Shown here: piece after piece, positions 6,241-14,360 of the stretch
Layout: every line of letters begins with the position of its first letter
How positions within the stretch are numbered: the first letter of the stretch is position 1
Source: Candidatus Hydrogenedentes bacterium UBA2224
GTDB lineage: Bacteria > Hydrogenedentota > Hydrogenedentia > Hydrogenedentales > SLHB01
Assembly: GCA_002348185.1 (NCBI GenBank)
Contig: DDYW01000026.1
Coordinates: 1 to 19,835 of the forward strand
Direction: 5' to 3'
DNA length: 19,835 bases
Translations under genes and position numbers: made by a program
The notes under the pieces: model-generated
What the model was told of the DNA's origin: nothing
The model's database searches: none
Seen by the model: only the letters and a program-made list of their open reading frames with translations

Positions 6241-8877
6241 ATGAAGACCCGGCTCGTCCTGGCGCTTGTTTTTGCTTCCGTCTCGATGGGGGCGGCGGCC
6301 GAAGATGGTATGCTCAGTGATCTCCTCCCGCGGCCACAAGAGCTCGAAACCCTGCCCGGGCAATGCCCTCTTGACGGGGGAGACATTCACATCACGCTGA
6401 CGGCCCCTGCCGGGGAGCAGATCACGCGCCTGACGGACCGTCTTGCTGAAACGCTGGTCCGGCTGGGTCTGAACAGCAATCCCGCGACGGCTCCGGGTGA
6501 AACTCATCTCCTGTACGTTTCGTTTTCAGGAGTGCCGGCGCCCTTTGCTCCGGCCACCGTGCTGCCCGCTGCCGCAAGAGACCAGGGGTATTCGCTGACC
6601 GTCACCCGCTCGGGCGTGGTCGTCGGCGCGGCTTCGGAAAAAGGGCTGTTCTACGGGTTGATGACGCTGGAGCAGTTGCTTCACAGCGCGCAGGCGCGGG
6701 GGCTGACTGCCCTGCCCTGCCTGCGCATCGTCGACTGGCCCGCTCTGCAGATGCGGGGATACAGCGAGGACTACGGCCGCAATCAGTTGCCCACGCTGGA
6801 CGAGCACAAGCGCGCGATTCGCTTGCTCGCGCGCTTCAAAATCGACACGTATCTGTGGTTTATCGAACCAGACCATTTCGTCTACGCGTTTGATCCGGAA
6901 CTGGGCCAGGAATACGACCGGTTCCGCTTCGAAGAGATCCGGGAGCTCGTGGCCTACGCCAGGGAATACTACATCGACGTGATCCCGACGGTGGAACTGC
7001 TGGGACATATGGAGATGACGCTGCGCGAACCGCGATACCGGCACCTTGCGGAAATGCCCGAAGGCGGAGGCGATTTGTGTGCCACGTCGGAAGAGGCCTT
7101 CGACCTCGTCCGGAAAATGGTCAGCGAGATCGCGCCCGCGTTTGGGGGAACGTATTTCCATTGCGGCCTCGACGAAAGCTACGCGATCGGGAAGGGGCGT
7201 TCCGCCGAGGCCGTGAAGGAGAAGGGGCTCGAGCGCGTCTTCGCCGACTACTACACGAATATGAACGACCTCGTGAAATCGCAAGGCCAGACCATGATGA
7301 TGTACGCCGACATCATCCTGAACCATCCCGGCATTCTGGAGCTGTTGCCCGGAGACATCGTGCCGATGTTCTGGGACTACTCGCCGCGCGACGTCTATCC
7401 GGGGCTGACGGCGCTCAAGGAGAGCGGGCTGACCGTTACGGCGCTGTCGGGCCTGTGGGACTGGAACAATCTCTATCCCATCTGCCCGCCTTCCTTCCGC
7501 AACATGGAAACGCTGGCGGCTCAGGCGGCCCGCGAGGGCGCCATGGGCCATTTTGTGAGCAGTTGGGGCGACGGCTACAAGGGGGCGGCCGGCATCAACC
7601 TGAGCGAACTCAATTTCTACGGCGTGGTGTATTGCGGAGCGGTCTCATGGAAGCCCGAACCCATCGCCATGCCCGAGTACTCCAGCGCGTTTGCCACGCA
7701 GTTTTATGGCATTCACGACGAGATCCTTGCCACGGCGCTGACTCGGCTGGCCCGCTGCCAGGGTGAAGATCTGAGCCGCACTTGTCAGGCGCGTTTCATG
7801 TTCCATTGCGAACCCGCCGAAGGGGTTTGGGGCATGGCCGACGCCAATGAGGAGACGCTCGCGTTCTGGACTGGGCTCGAAGCGGAGACCCGGGCTGTTC
7901 ACGAAGCTCTCGCGGGCGTGCGTCCGGCGGAAAACGCCGACTATGCGCGCTCGGTGGATCTGGCCGCGCGCATGCTGAATGCGTCCGCGCAGATGGCCCT
8001 GACATTCCATCGCATCGGCGCTTCGATGGAACAGGCCGAATTCGACCGTGAAGCGTCCGCTGCCGGGCTGGAATCCCTGGCCGGCACGCATGCCGCCCTG
8101 TGGGAAGACTACGAAGCGACATGGCGGGCAACGAACCGTCCAATCAACCTGAACCACATCGGCCGCGTCTGGTCGGGGACGACCGAGGGACTCAAAACGC
8201 TCGCCGCCGAAATCCGGGCCGGGCGGTTTCCCGCCCCGGTCCTGCCGGGACCACGTGTCGCCTTCGATTTCGACGGAGAGGGCGAGGCCGCGTGGCAGGA
8301 CGCCCTGGGGAGCGGCCTGCAACTCGCTCCGGTGGCCGGGGAGCCGCCTGCATCGCTCGAAACCGGCGGGCCGGGCGGGAGCGGGGGCTACCTGAGGCTG
8401 CCGCACGGCGCACGCTGCGAGGTGACTGACTCTGGCCGCGTCCTGGATTTTCGCACGGCGCCATTTGTGGTCGAGGCCTGGGTCCGGCACCACGGCCAGC
8501 AGGAACAGCAGTATGGCGCGACGATATTCAGTTTCGGCATCGGCGGAGGCTGGCGGCTTGGACTCAACCACAAAGGCGAAACCCTGTTCACCCTGTACGG
8601 CATCGGCGAACAGGCCGGAACCCATTCCATTGTTCCGCCCGACGGCGAATGGCACCACGTCGCGGTCAATTTCCACCATTGCGGTAATGTGGACTACTAC
8701 ATTGACGGGGCGTTGACCGACCAACTCGAACTCAAGGGCTATCCGCACTCGCCCGGCAACCCGCTGGTCCGTGTGGGCAATGAAATCGCCCTCGTAACAC
8801 CGTTTGCGGGCGACATCGATCGCGTTCACGTCGGCGTGGGCATCATCGGCCCCGGAGATCTGGACGCCAAACCGTAA
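6241..8877 (+). CDS. Exported GH20-like beta-hexosaminidase with LamG-type C-terminal domain
   Basis: 878 residues. The start at 6241 has AGAGGT seven bases upstream and a Sec signal peptide ending in G-A-A-A near residue 20; the in-frame ATG at 6040 lies inside the preceding gene. Residues about 22-155 form a GH20b-like N-terminal alpha/beta domain. Residues about 160-500 form the catalytic barrel, with H307-C-G-L-D311-E312 standing where GH20 enzymes have HxGGDE, the Asp-Glu pair used in substrate-assisted hydrolysis of terminal N-acetylhexosamines. A helical stretch follows, and residues about 670-870 form a concanavalin/LamG-like beta-sandwich (motifs V-V-E-A-W-V-R, W-H-H-V-A-V-N and Y-I-D-G), probably glycan-binding. 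The second Gly of the canonical motif is Leu, so activity and substrate are less certain than the fold. Confidence 0.82.
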   Translation: MKTRLVLALVFASVSMGAAAEDGMLSDLLPRPQELETLPGQCPLDGGDIHITLTAPAGEQITRLTDRLAETLVRLGLNSNPATAPGETHLLYVSFSGVPAPFAPATVLPAAARDQGYSLTVTRSGVVVGAASEKGLFYGLMTLEQLLHSAQARGLTALPCLRIVDWPALQMRGYSEDYGRNQLPTLDEHKRAIRLLARFKIDTYLWFIEPDHFVYAFDPELGQEYDRFRFEEIRELVAYAREYYIDVIPTVELLGHMEMTLREPRYRHLAEMPEGGGDLCATSEEAFDLVRKMVSEIAPAFGGTYFHCGLDESYAIGKGRSAEAVKEKGLERVFADYYTNMNDLVKSQGQTMMMYADIILNHPGILELLPGDIVPMFWDYSPRDVYPGLTALKESGLTVTALSGLWDWNNLYPICPPSFRNMETLAAQAAREGAMGHFVSSWGDGYKGAAGINLSELNFYGVVYCGAVSWKPEPIAMPEYSSAFATQFYGIHDEILATALTRLARCQGEDLSRTCQARFMFHCEPAEGVWGMADANEETLAFWTGLEAETRAVHEALAGVRPAENADYARSVDLAARMLNASAQMALTFHRIGASMEQAEFDREASAAGLESLAGTHAALWEDYEATWRATNRPINLNHIGRVWSGTTEGLKTLAAEIRAGRFPAPVLPGPRVAFDFDGEGEAAWQDALGSGLQLAPVAGEPPASLETGGPGGSGGYLRLPHGARCEVTDSGRVLDFRTAPFVVEAWVRHHGQQEQQYGATIFSFGIGGGWRLGLNHKGETLFTLYGIGEQAGTHSIVPPDGEWHHVAVNFHHCGNVDYYIDGALTDQLELKGYPHSPGNPLVRVGNEIALVTPFAGDIDRVHVGVGIIGPGDLDAKP

Positions 8878-9455
8878 CCTGGACGGGGGGGAGTTGCCGT
8901 TCCGTTCCCCCGCCTGTGCAAAGCAGGCAAGGTGAATGGTTTGCGGAGCCGGGGCGGATCCCCGGGAGCCGTCGTGTCTATCGGTTTCAGTCGGGCCCCC
9001 CGTGCGCAGTGTGACGGCCCAACCCGTTTGCCCGAACGGGGCCGGACTGCGTCGGCCGCGATGAATCTGCGCGTTCAGAAATTATGCCCGCCTTGGATTG
9101 TTATATACGAATGGACTGCCTCGCTGTACGTAACAGCGCGCGGTCCGGGAGATCTTTTTCAGAAGAGCGAGCTCCGCTTGCGGTAGCGAGGTACACGCCG
9201 GAACGGGCCTCGATGTGGGCGTCAGATGAACAAGCGGGAAACACACGCGACACGCGCAGACGTGAACGCGTTCCGCCGTACCGAATCGGGTTGTGCCGCC
9301 GCAATGAGCGTGCGCCTGATCGGCGAATTTGGCCTGTGGGGCATCCCCGGGCGTACCGCGTTTGTGCCAAGTGCGTCTATCCGATGTCTGCCTCGCCGCT
9401 CTCCCCATAGTACCCGGTCAACGTATTTCAGGGCATTGAACAGGAGGACAGAACC
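8878..9455. other. 578-bp intergenic region with two small hairpins
   Basis: No credible gene is seen. The open frames here overlap each other on both strands, lack ribosome binding sites and have no protein-like composition. Just after the GH20 stop, CGGGGG (8884-8889) can pair with CCCCCG (8907-8912), a possible weak terminator without a T-run. CCCGTT (9023-9028) pairs with AACGGG (9035-9040) around a six-base loop. Neither is convincing as a strong terminator. The region separates the polysaccharide genes from the VOC/YCII group. Confidence 0.4.
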
Positions 9456-9926
9456 ATGGCCGAAGAGAGAGGCGTCACTCCCGGTTTCCACACGGTAACG
9501 CCGTACCTGGTAATGAAGAATGCCATCGATGCGCTCGAATTCGACAAGAAGGCGTTCGGAGCGATCGAAAAGTACAAGCTGCTTTTCCCTGACGGTCGCC
9601 TGGCCCACGCGCAAATCGTCCTGGGGGATTCGCAGATCATGTTCTCCGAGGAATGTCAGGAGTACGGAAGCAAGTCTCCCCAGACGCTCAACGGGTCGCC
9701 TGTCACGTTGTATGTGTATGTCGACGATGTGGACACGGTCTTTGAGCGCGCCCTGACGGCCGGCGCCACGGAGCTCCATCCGGTCAGGGATCAGTTCTAT
9801 GGCGACCGTTCGGGGCAACTGAAGGATCCATTCGGACACGTGTGGTGCATCGCGACCCCCAAAGAGAATCTCTCGCCCGAGGAGATCGAGAAGCGCATGG
9901 AAGCCATGTGCGCTTCGCACAAGTGA
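9456..9926 (+). CDS. PhnB-like VOC (glyoxalase/bleomycin-resistance fold) protein
   Basis: 156 residues, with AGGAGG at 9442-9447 eight bases before the ATG. It follows the PhnB-like pattern closely: V-T-P-Y-L-V near the N terminus, K-K-A-F-G-A, P-D-G-R-L-A-H-A-Q, a Y-V-Y-V-D-D-V-D strand, a Y-G-D-R-S-G segment, D-P-F-G-H-V-W, and an S-P-E-E-I-E-K-R tail. VOC proteins bind a metal with two paired beta-alpha-beta-beta-beta modules, and the family includes isomerases, dioxygenases and resistance proteins. The substrate of the PhnB-like branch is unknown. It is probably cytoplasmic. It opens a group of three small genes in the same direction, 114 bases before the YCII fusion gene. Confidence 0.9.
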   Translation: MAEERGVTPGFHTVTPYLVMKNAIDALEFDKKAFGAIEKYKLLFPDGRLAHAQIVLGDSQIMFSEECQEYGSKSPQTLNGSPVTLYVYVDDVDTVFERALTAGATELHPVRDQFYGDRSGQLKDPFGHVWCIATPKENLSPEEIEKRMEAMCASHK

Positions 9927-10040
9927 TCCGTCTGGCGGAAGGAAGCTCGGGCGGGAACCGTACTGTTTTTCCGTAAACCCGGCGAGACGGGTGTCCGCCG
10001 TGTCGGGGGTGAAATACATTCAATTGGACAGGAGAAGACG

Positions 10041-10916
10041 ATGAGAGTCATGGCCATGGTCAAGGCGAGTCCCGCTTCGGAGGCCGGGGTCATGCCCACG
10101 CAGGAACTCCTCGCCGAGATGGGCAAGTTTAACGAGTCGCTCGCGGAGGCCGGCGTCTTGCTTGCCGGGGAGGGATTGCATCCAAGCTCGGCGGGGGTGC
10201 GGATCCGGTTTTCCGGGAAGGAGCGGGCGGTGGCGCGCGGCCCCTTTAAACAGACGGAGGAATTGATCGCGGGGTTCTGGCTGTGGAACGTCAGTTCGAT
10301 GGATGAGGCGATCGAGTGGGCCAGGAAATGCCCCAATCCCCACGTGGATGGGGGCGAAATCGAGCTTCGTCCCGTGTTTGAGGCCGACGATTTCGGGGAG
10401 GCGTTAACGCCCGAACTCCGTGAGCAAGAGGCGGCCCTCCGGGCACGGGCGTTCGGGCTTGTCGCGCCGCGCTTCGAAGAGGTTCCCGAACGGCTCATCG
10501 GCGGGGTGAATGCGGCCTACACCATGGAATCCCGCGCGAGTATCCCCCTGCAGTGGGAGTGTTTTGTGCCCCGTTTGAGCGACATCCCAGGCCAGGTCGA
10601 GAGCGCCTCCTATGGCGTCTGCTGGAACTACCGCGCAGGCGCCGGCTTTGATTACCTGACCGGGGTGGAGGTGGCAGACGCGGACGGCCTGCCCGGTGAC
10701 TTCACCTGCATCCGGTTGCCGGCGCAACGCTATGCCATTTTCCCCCATCACGACCATGTTTCAGCCATTCCCGCCACCATGGAGGCGATCTGGACGAAAT
10801 GGGCGCCGGAATCCGGCCTGGAGCTTGCCGATGCCCCCTGTTTCGAGCGGTATTCCCAGCAGTTCAATCCACGCACCGGAAAGGGCGGCATTGAGATCTG
10901 GATACCTTTGAAGTGA
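10041..10916 (+). CDS. YCII-like / GyrI-like effector-binding domain fusion
   Basis: 291 residues, with GGAGA six bases upstream of the ATG. Residues 1-112 are a YCII/DGPF-type domain: a start of R-V-M-A-M-V-K, then R66-G67-P68-F69 in place of the usual D-G-P-F, then G-F-W-L-W-N-V, E-A-I-E-W-A and I-E-L-R-P-V. Residues about 140-291 look like a GyrI-like/AraC-effector-binding small-molecule domain, with an early G-V-N-A-A-Y, the central G-V-E-V strand, Y-A-I-F-P-H-H-D and a closing I-E-I-W-I-P-L. GyrI-like domains bind small hydrophobic ligands. There is no DNA-binding domain, so it is probably a stand-alone binding or enzymatic protein. Flanked on each side by a VOC gene. Confidence 0.85.
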   Translation: MRVMAMVKASPASEAGVMPTQELLAEMGKFNESLAEAGVLLAGEGLHPSSAGVRIRFSGKERAVARGPFKQTEELIAGFWLWNVSSMDEAIEWARKCPNPHVDGGEIELRPVFEADDFGEALTPELREQEAALRARAFGLVAPRFEEVPERLIGGVNAAYTMESRASIPLQWECFVPRLSDIPGQVESASYGVCWNYRAGAGFDYLTGVEVADADGLPGDFTCIRLPAQRYAIFPHHDHVSAIPATMEAIWTKWAPESGLELADAPCFERYSQQFNPRTGKGGIEIWIPLK

Positions 10917-10958
10917 TAGCACGTTGACTCCATGCTCACAACATCAGGAGGATGCCCC

Positions 10959-11396
10959 ATGTCCCGAAAGATATTCGTAAATCTGCCCGTCAGGGAGCTT
11001 GATGCGTCAAAAGCCTTCTTCCGTGCCCTTGGATTCTCGTTCAACAGCCAGTTCACGGATGACACCGCCGCCTGTCTGGTCATCAGCGATGAGATCTACG
11101 CCATGCTGCTGACCCGCGAGAAGTTCCGTCAGTTCGCACCGCAGAAGGTGTGCGATAGCCGGAGATCGAACGAGGTCCTGCTCTGCCTGAGCTGCGACTC
11201 CAGGGGCGAGGTGGACGAGCTGGCCGAAAAGGCCCTCGCCGCGGGCGGAAAGAACGCCCGGGAGCCCATGGACCACGGGTTTATGTACGAGCGCAGCATT
11301 CAGGACCTCGACGGGCACGTCTGGGAGTTCGTGTGGATGGACGCCGCCGCCATCCAGCAGGAGCCCCAGGCCGCTCACACCGCCGGGGTGGAGTGA
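10959..11396 (+). CDS. VOC family protein (glyoxalase-like)
   Basis: 145 residues. AGGAGG at 10946-10951 sits seven bases before the ATG at 10959, so this start is preferred to the in-frame ATG at 10932, which would place the Shine-Dalgarno inside the gene. The protein shows the pattern of the predicted lactoylglutathione-lyase group: K-I-F-V-N-L-P-V, F-F-R-A-L-G-F, D-D-T-A-A-C-L-V-I, a D-S-R-G-E-V-D-E-L helix, D-H-G-F-M-Y and D-L-D-G-H-V-W-E-F. The last 15 residues are a loose tail. No reaction is known for this branch. It is 42 bases after the YCII/GyrI gene and probably shares its transcript. Confidence 0.9.
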   Translation: MSRKIFVNLPVRELDASKAFFRALGFSFNSQFTDDTAACLVISDEIYAMLLTREKFRQFAPQKVCDSRRSNEVLLCLSCDSRGEVDELAEKALAAGGKNAREPMDHGFMYERSIQDLDGHVWEFVWMDAAAIQQEPQAAHTAGVE

Positions 11397-11496
11397 GTCC
11401 GGCCGGATGACCGTAACGTTCTGAAAGACCCCCGTGTCACAGAGCGCCCGCCAGCGTCCGCGTTCTCCGCAAGAAAAGTCTGGAAATCCGCCGGGG

Positions 11497-11525
11497 CCTT
11501 GGATAGAGTGATAGGTATCCCAAGG
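11497..11525. repeat. Inverted repeat in the leader of the isomerase-like gene
   Basis: CCTTGGATA (11497-11505) faces TATCCCAAGG (11516-11525) with a single bulged C and a ten-base loop. It lies 88 bases upstream of the start codon, in a 216-bp gap with no gene. It could be an operator or an RNA hairpin. No T-run follows, so a terminator for the VOC gene is less likely. Confidence 0.3.
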
Positions 11526-11612
11526 CTGTATACGGGACGCAGAACGGACGGTTCGCTGGTCAGGGTGGAGTTGCGGACTCATTCTCCGCGCAACGGACAT
11601 GGGAGTCTCTCG

Positions 11613-13172
11613 ATGAAAACGTTACCGAAACTCTCCGGATGTATGGGCATGAGCCGCCGCGGTTTCCTGGCGTCGGGCTGCGCGGCGTGCCTGGGCGCGG
11701 CCGGGTGCGCGTCGATGAAGGGCGAACACAAGGCAGCGAAGACCGCCGAAAAAATGCGTATCCGAACCGTGTACTCGCTTCATGCGGAGGTGCAGCCCGG
11801 GCCGGACTGGCCGAATGTAGGCTTCGATTTCCGCCCGCCGATGGAGCGCATCAACAGCGAGCTCGCTTCGACATTTCCCAACTACGAATTCCTGCCCACT
11901 CTGGCCACCGGCCCGGAGCAGGCCCAGAAAATCCTCGAGGAGGACGCCGCCGGCAAGGTCGACGGCTACATTGTTTACCAGATGAACTGCTGGAACCAGG
12001 TCGTGCAGACCATCGGCAGCTCCGGCAAGCCCGTCCTGTATGCGGACTTCCAATATGCCGGCAGCGGCGGGTTCTTGGTGTATAACGCGGGCTTCCTGCG
12101 CAACAGCGTGCCCAATGTCGGGTTCGTCGCCTCCTCGGATATGAAGGACCATATCGCGGCGGTGCGGTGCTTTGACGTGGTGCGCAAGGGCGGTTCCCCG
12201 GCGGATTTCGTCGCGGCGACGGCGCAGGCGCGGGTCAAATCCACTCCCGGGTCCGGCCGGCTGGCATGCAAGCGTGATTCCTTTGCTGTTCTGTCGCCGA
12301 CGGATTGCCTGGCCCGGATGAAGGCCTCAAGAATCCTCGCCGTGCGCGACCAGGAAGCCGGGGACGGCGGGGAATTCATGGGCATTCCGGTCACGCGGGT
12401 GGCGTTTGCCGAGCTGAACGATGCCTGGGCCAATGCCGACAAGGACGAGTCGCGCGCGATTGCCGATCGCTGGGAAAAGGACGCCGCGGTCATCGAGGGC
12501 GTGTCGCGCGAAACGCTCGAGACCTCGGCCGCCATGTATCTGGGGCAGAAGGCGGTGCTCAACAAGTACGGCGCGAACGCCATCACCATCAACTGCCTGG
12601 GCGGGTTTTATGGAGGCCACATCCACGCGTATCCGTGCCTCGGGTTTCATGAGCTGTGCAACGAAGGTCTGATCGGCGCCTGCGAGTGCGATGTCCCATC
12701 AACAGCCACGATGGTGACGTTCACGGCCATGTCTCAGGGGCGGCCCGGCTACATTTCCGACCCGGTGATGGACACGGCGAAGGGCGAGATCATCTATGCC
12801 CATTGCGTGGCGTCGAACCGGCCCTTCGGACCGCAGGGTCCGGTCAACCCGTTCGAGATCCTGACCCATTCCGAAGACCGGCAGGGCGCGTCTGTGCGCT
12901 CGGTTTTCCCGCTGGGATATATGACCACCACCCTCGAACTGTCTTCCGACCGCAAGGAAGTCCTGTTCCACCAGGGGAAAGCGGTCGAGAACGATCCCGA
13001 TGACCGCGCCTGCCGCACCAAGCTGGGCGTGAAACCCGTCGGAGACATCGAGAAACTGTTCACGATGTGGGACAAGTGGGGCTGGCACCGGGTCACCTTC
13101 TATGGCGATCTCAGAGAACCGGTCTTCGCGCTCGCTGATGCGGCCGGGTGGAAGGTTGTCGAGGAGGCCTGA
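11613..13172 (+). CDS. Tat-exported lipoprotein of the L-fucose/L-arabinose isomerase-like fold
   Basis: 519 residues. The start at 11613 has GGGAG seven bases upstream; an in-frame ATG at 11499 has none. The N terminus combines a twin-arginine motif (R15-R16, SRRGFLAS) with a lipobox ending at C32 (L-G-A-A-G-C), so the mature protein is predicted to be membrane-anchored outside the cytoplasm. The rest matches the FucI/AraA-like ketol-isomerase superfamily: an N-terminal alpha/beta domain, then the C-terminal motif A-C-E-C-D-V with E358 and D360, and Y-A-H-C with H397, positions that fit the metal-binding Glu/Asp/His set. Classical members isomerise aldoses to ketoses in the cytoplasm. Why this one is exported is unclear; it may bind or convert a sugar at the surface. 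It ends at a strong hairpin. Confidence 0.8.
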   Translation: MKTLPKLSGCMGMSRRGFLASGCAACLGAAGCASMKGEHKAAKTAEKMRIRTVYSLHAEVQPGPDWPNVGFDFRPPMERINSELASTFPNYEFLPTLATGPEQAQKILEEDAAGKVDGYIVYQMNCWNQVVQTIGSSGKPVLYADFQYAGSGGFLVYNAGFLRNSVPNVGFVASSDMKDHIAAVRCFDVVRKGGSPADFVAATAQARVKSTPGSGRLACKRDSFAVLSPTDCLARMKASRILAVRDQEAGDGGEFMGIPVTRVAFAELNDAWANADKDESRAIADRWEKDAAVIEGVSRETLETSAAMYLGQKAVLNKYGANAITINCLGGFYGGHIHAYPCLGFHELCNEGLIGACECDVPSTATMVTFTAMSQGRPGYISDPVMDTAKGEIIYAHCVASNRPFGPQGPVNPFEILTHSEDRQGASVRSVFPLGYMTTTLELSSDRKEVLFHQGKAVENDPDDRACRTKLGVKPVGDIEKLFTMWDKWGWHRVTFYGDLREPVFALADAAGWKVVEEA

Positions 13173-13202
13173 GGCCACAACGTATCGCACGTGCAGGACA
13201 AG

Positions 13203-13241
13203 ACGGGCGCGGGTTCCAGAGGAGGCCGCGCCCGTTTCATT
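13203..13241. terminator. Bidirectional intrinsic terminator between convergent genes
   Basis: ACGGGCGCGG (13203-13212) is the exact reverse complement of CCGCGCCCGT (13226-13235), with a 13-base loop, followed on the + strand by a T-rich tail (TTCATTCTATTT, within 13236-13247). It lies between the + strand isomerase-like gene and the - strand DUF2905 gene, so it can serve both. Confidence 0.75.
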
Positions 13242-13475
13242 CTATTTGCGCAACAGCCACAGCGCGAGGTTCAGGAGCACCGTGAGCACGACGCTGGAGA
13301 TAAGGCACGTGACAAGGGGCAGGTGAAGCGACGAGCGCTCGCCTTCCACGTGAATGTCGCCGGGAAGCCGTCCCAGAGGGACGCCGGCTTTCGCCAGCAG
13401 CCAGAGCACGCCCCCGGCCACGACCAGCCCGAGGCCCAACACGACAATCCATTTCCCGATAGAGGCAGCGCCCAT
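13242..13475 (-). CDS. DUF2905 family small membrane protein
   Basis: 77 residues. The ATG at 13475 has a GAGAG six bases upstream; a longer frame from 13631 adds a low-complexity, non-family extension that overlaps the upstream gene. Two hydrophobic segments (about 8-28 and 52-72) flank the family signature G-R-L-P-G-D-I-H-V and a polar hairpin. DUF2905 proteins are small inner-membrane proteins of unknown role found in many bacteria. It is the last gene of the leftward operon, 103 bases after the DUF434 gene. Confidence 0.85.
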   Translation of the reverse strand: MGAASIGKWIVVLGLGLVVAGGVLWLLAKAGVPLGRLPGDIHVEGERSSLHLPLVTCLISSVVLTVLLNLALWLLRK

Positions 13476-13578
13476 AGCATGCTCTCGTTGAGTTACGTAC
13501 GTGCCGTGCAATTGTCGCGGGTGGCGGAGGGGTCTGTCAATGGTGCACGTCCCGGGCGCTTGGCCAGTGGTTCGCGCC

Positions 13579-14304
13579 CTACGGTTCCTGGCGGAGTTCA
13601 ATAACGCGCCCGGCCGCCCCGGCCCGTTCAAGCAGCAGGCGCGTCACGTCGCACCAGCGGTCCGCGCGGTCCAGAATCCAGCCGTCAGACGAAACGGCGA
13701 CGTCCCCGGCCGAGGCAACCGTTTCGTCCACGCGGTTGATGAGGCGGATGTCCCACGTCCACCCCGATGCTTCCGCGATCCCGGCGAGGGTCTCTTTGAG
13801 GCGGCCGCTGTTGGAAACCGGCCGGTCGAAATACCAGCAGACCGGAGCCGCGCCGCTTGTTTCCAGGGTCTCGCCGAGCAGCCGGATGGCTGCTTCCGTC
13901 TCCGCAACCTTGCGGTACGAGCCGTGGACACTGGCCATGTCGCGTACGCACCCGTCGCGTCCGCGAAGCAGAATGCCTTCGGATAGAATGCTCTCGGCGG
14001 TGATGAGCAGGTTGTAGCCGTCAATCACCAGGGCCGCGGCGTGCAGTGCCGAAACGCTGACTTCGTGTTTGCGGCGGCGTTCGAGCGACTGATCGGAGCA
14101 CGAGGCACCCAAGACCGCCCGGCGATGGCGCGCCGTCAATTGGTAATGATCGCCAACAAGCTTGAGGGCGGCGGACTCCGCATATCCTTGCGTCAGCAGA
14201 AACGACAGGTCGCGCACGGCGTTGCGCAGCAAGGGAATCCAGCGCGGTGCAAATAGCAGGCTGTCCTTCGGGTGTTTGCCTCTGTGAGCCTGGTGCGGCG
14301 GCAC
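13579..14304 (-). CDS. DUF434 / NYN-like domain protein
   Basis: 241 residues from a GTG at 14304, preferred because GGGAG (14312-14316) lies seven bases upstream; an ATG at 14343 would add 13 residues and has no such site. The N-terminal part is a DUF434 domain (L-R-N-A-V-R-D-L-S-F-L-L, then Q-G-Y, then L-V-G-D-H-Y-x-L-T). The C-terminal part starts with V-I-D-G-Y-N (D95), reminiscent of the NYN/PIN nuclease fold, and continues with F-D-R-P (D160) and S-S-D-G-W-I-L-D (D207, D212), giving a plausible acidic cluster. A nuclease role is inferred, not shown. The protein looks soluble and cytoplasmic. It is 56 bases downstream of the acyltransferase gene. Confidence 0.8.
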   Translation of the reverse strand: MPPHQAHRGKHPKDSLLFAPRWIPLLRNAVRDLSFLLTQGYAESAALKLVGDHYQLTARHRRAVLGASCSDQSLERRRKHEVSVSALHAAALVIDGYNLLITAESILSEGILLRGRDGCVRDMASVHGSYRKVAETEAAIRLLGETLETSGAAPVCWYFDRPVSNSGRLKETLAGIAEASGWTWDIRLINRVDETVASAGDVAVSSDGWILDRADRWCDVTRLLLERAGAAGRVIELRQEP

Positions 14305-14360
14305 GGTCGTTCTCCCTTTCTGCCGGGAGATCCCATAGTACACACCGTCGCCGTCGGGCG

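Noticed and set aside
7645..8829. 394-codon frame on the - strand inside the GH20-like gene
   Set aside because: Antisense shadow; the + strand has the catalytic and LamG motifs.
8884..8912. Terminator directly after the GH20-like gene
   Set aside because: The stem is only six G-C pairs with an 17-base loop and no T-run, so it is noted in the intergenic entry but not called.
9082..9410. Overlapping 108-codon frames on both strands in the intergenic region
   Set aside because: They cover the same bases, have no RBS and read as low-information sequence.
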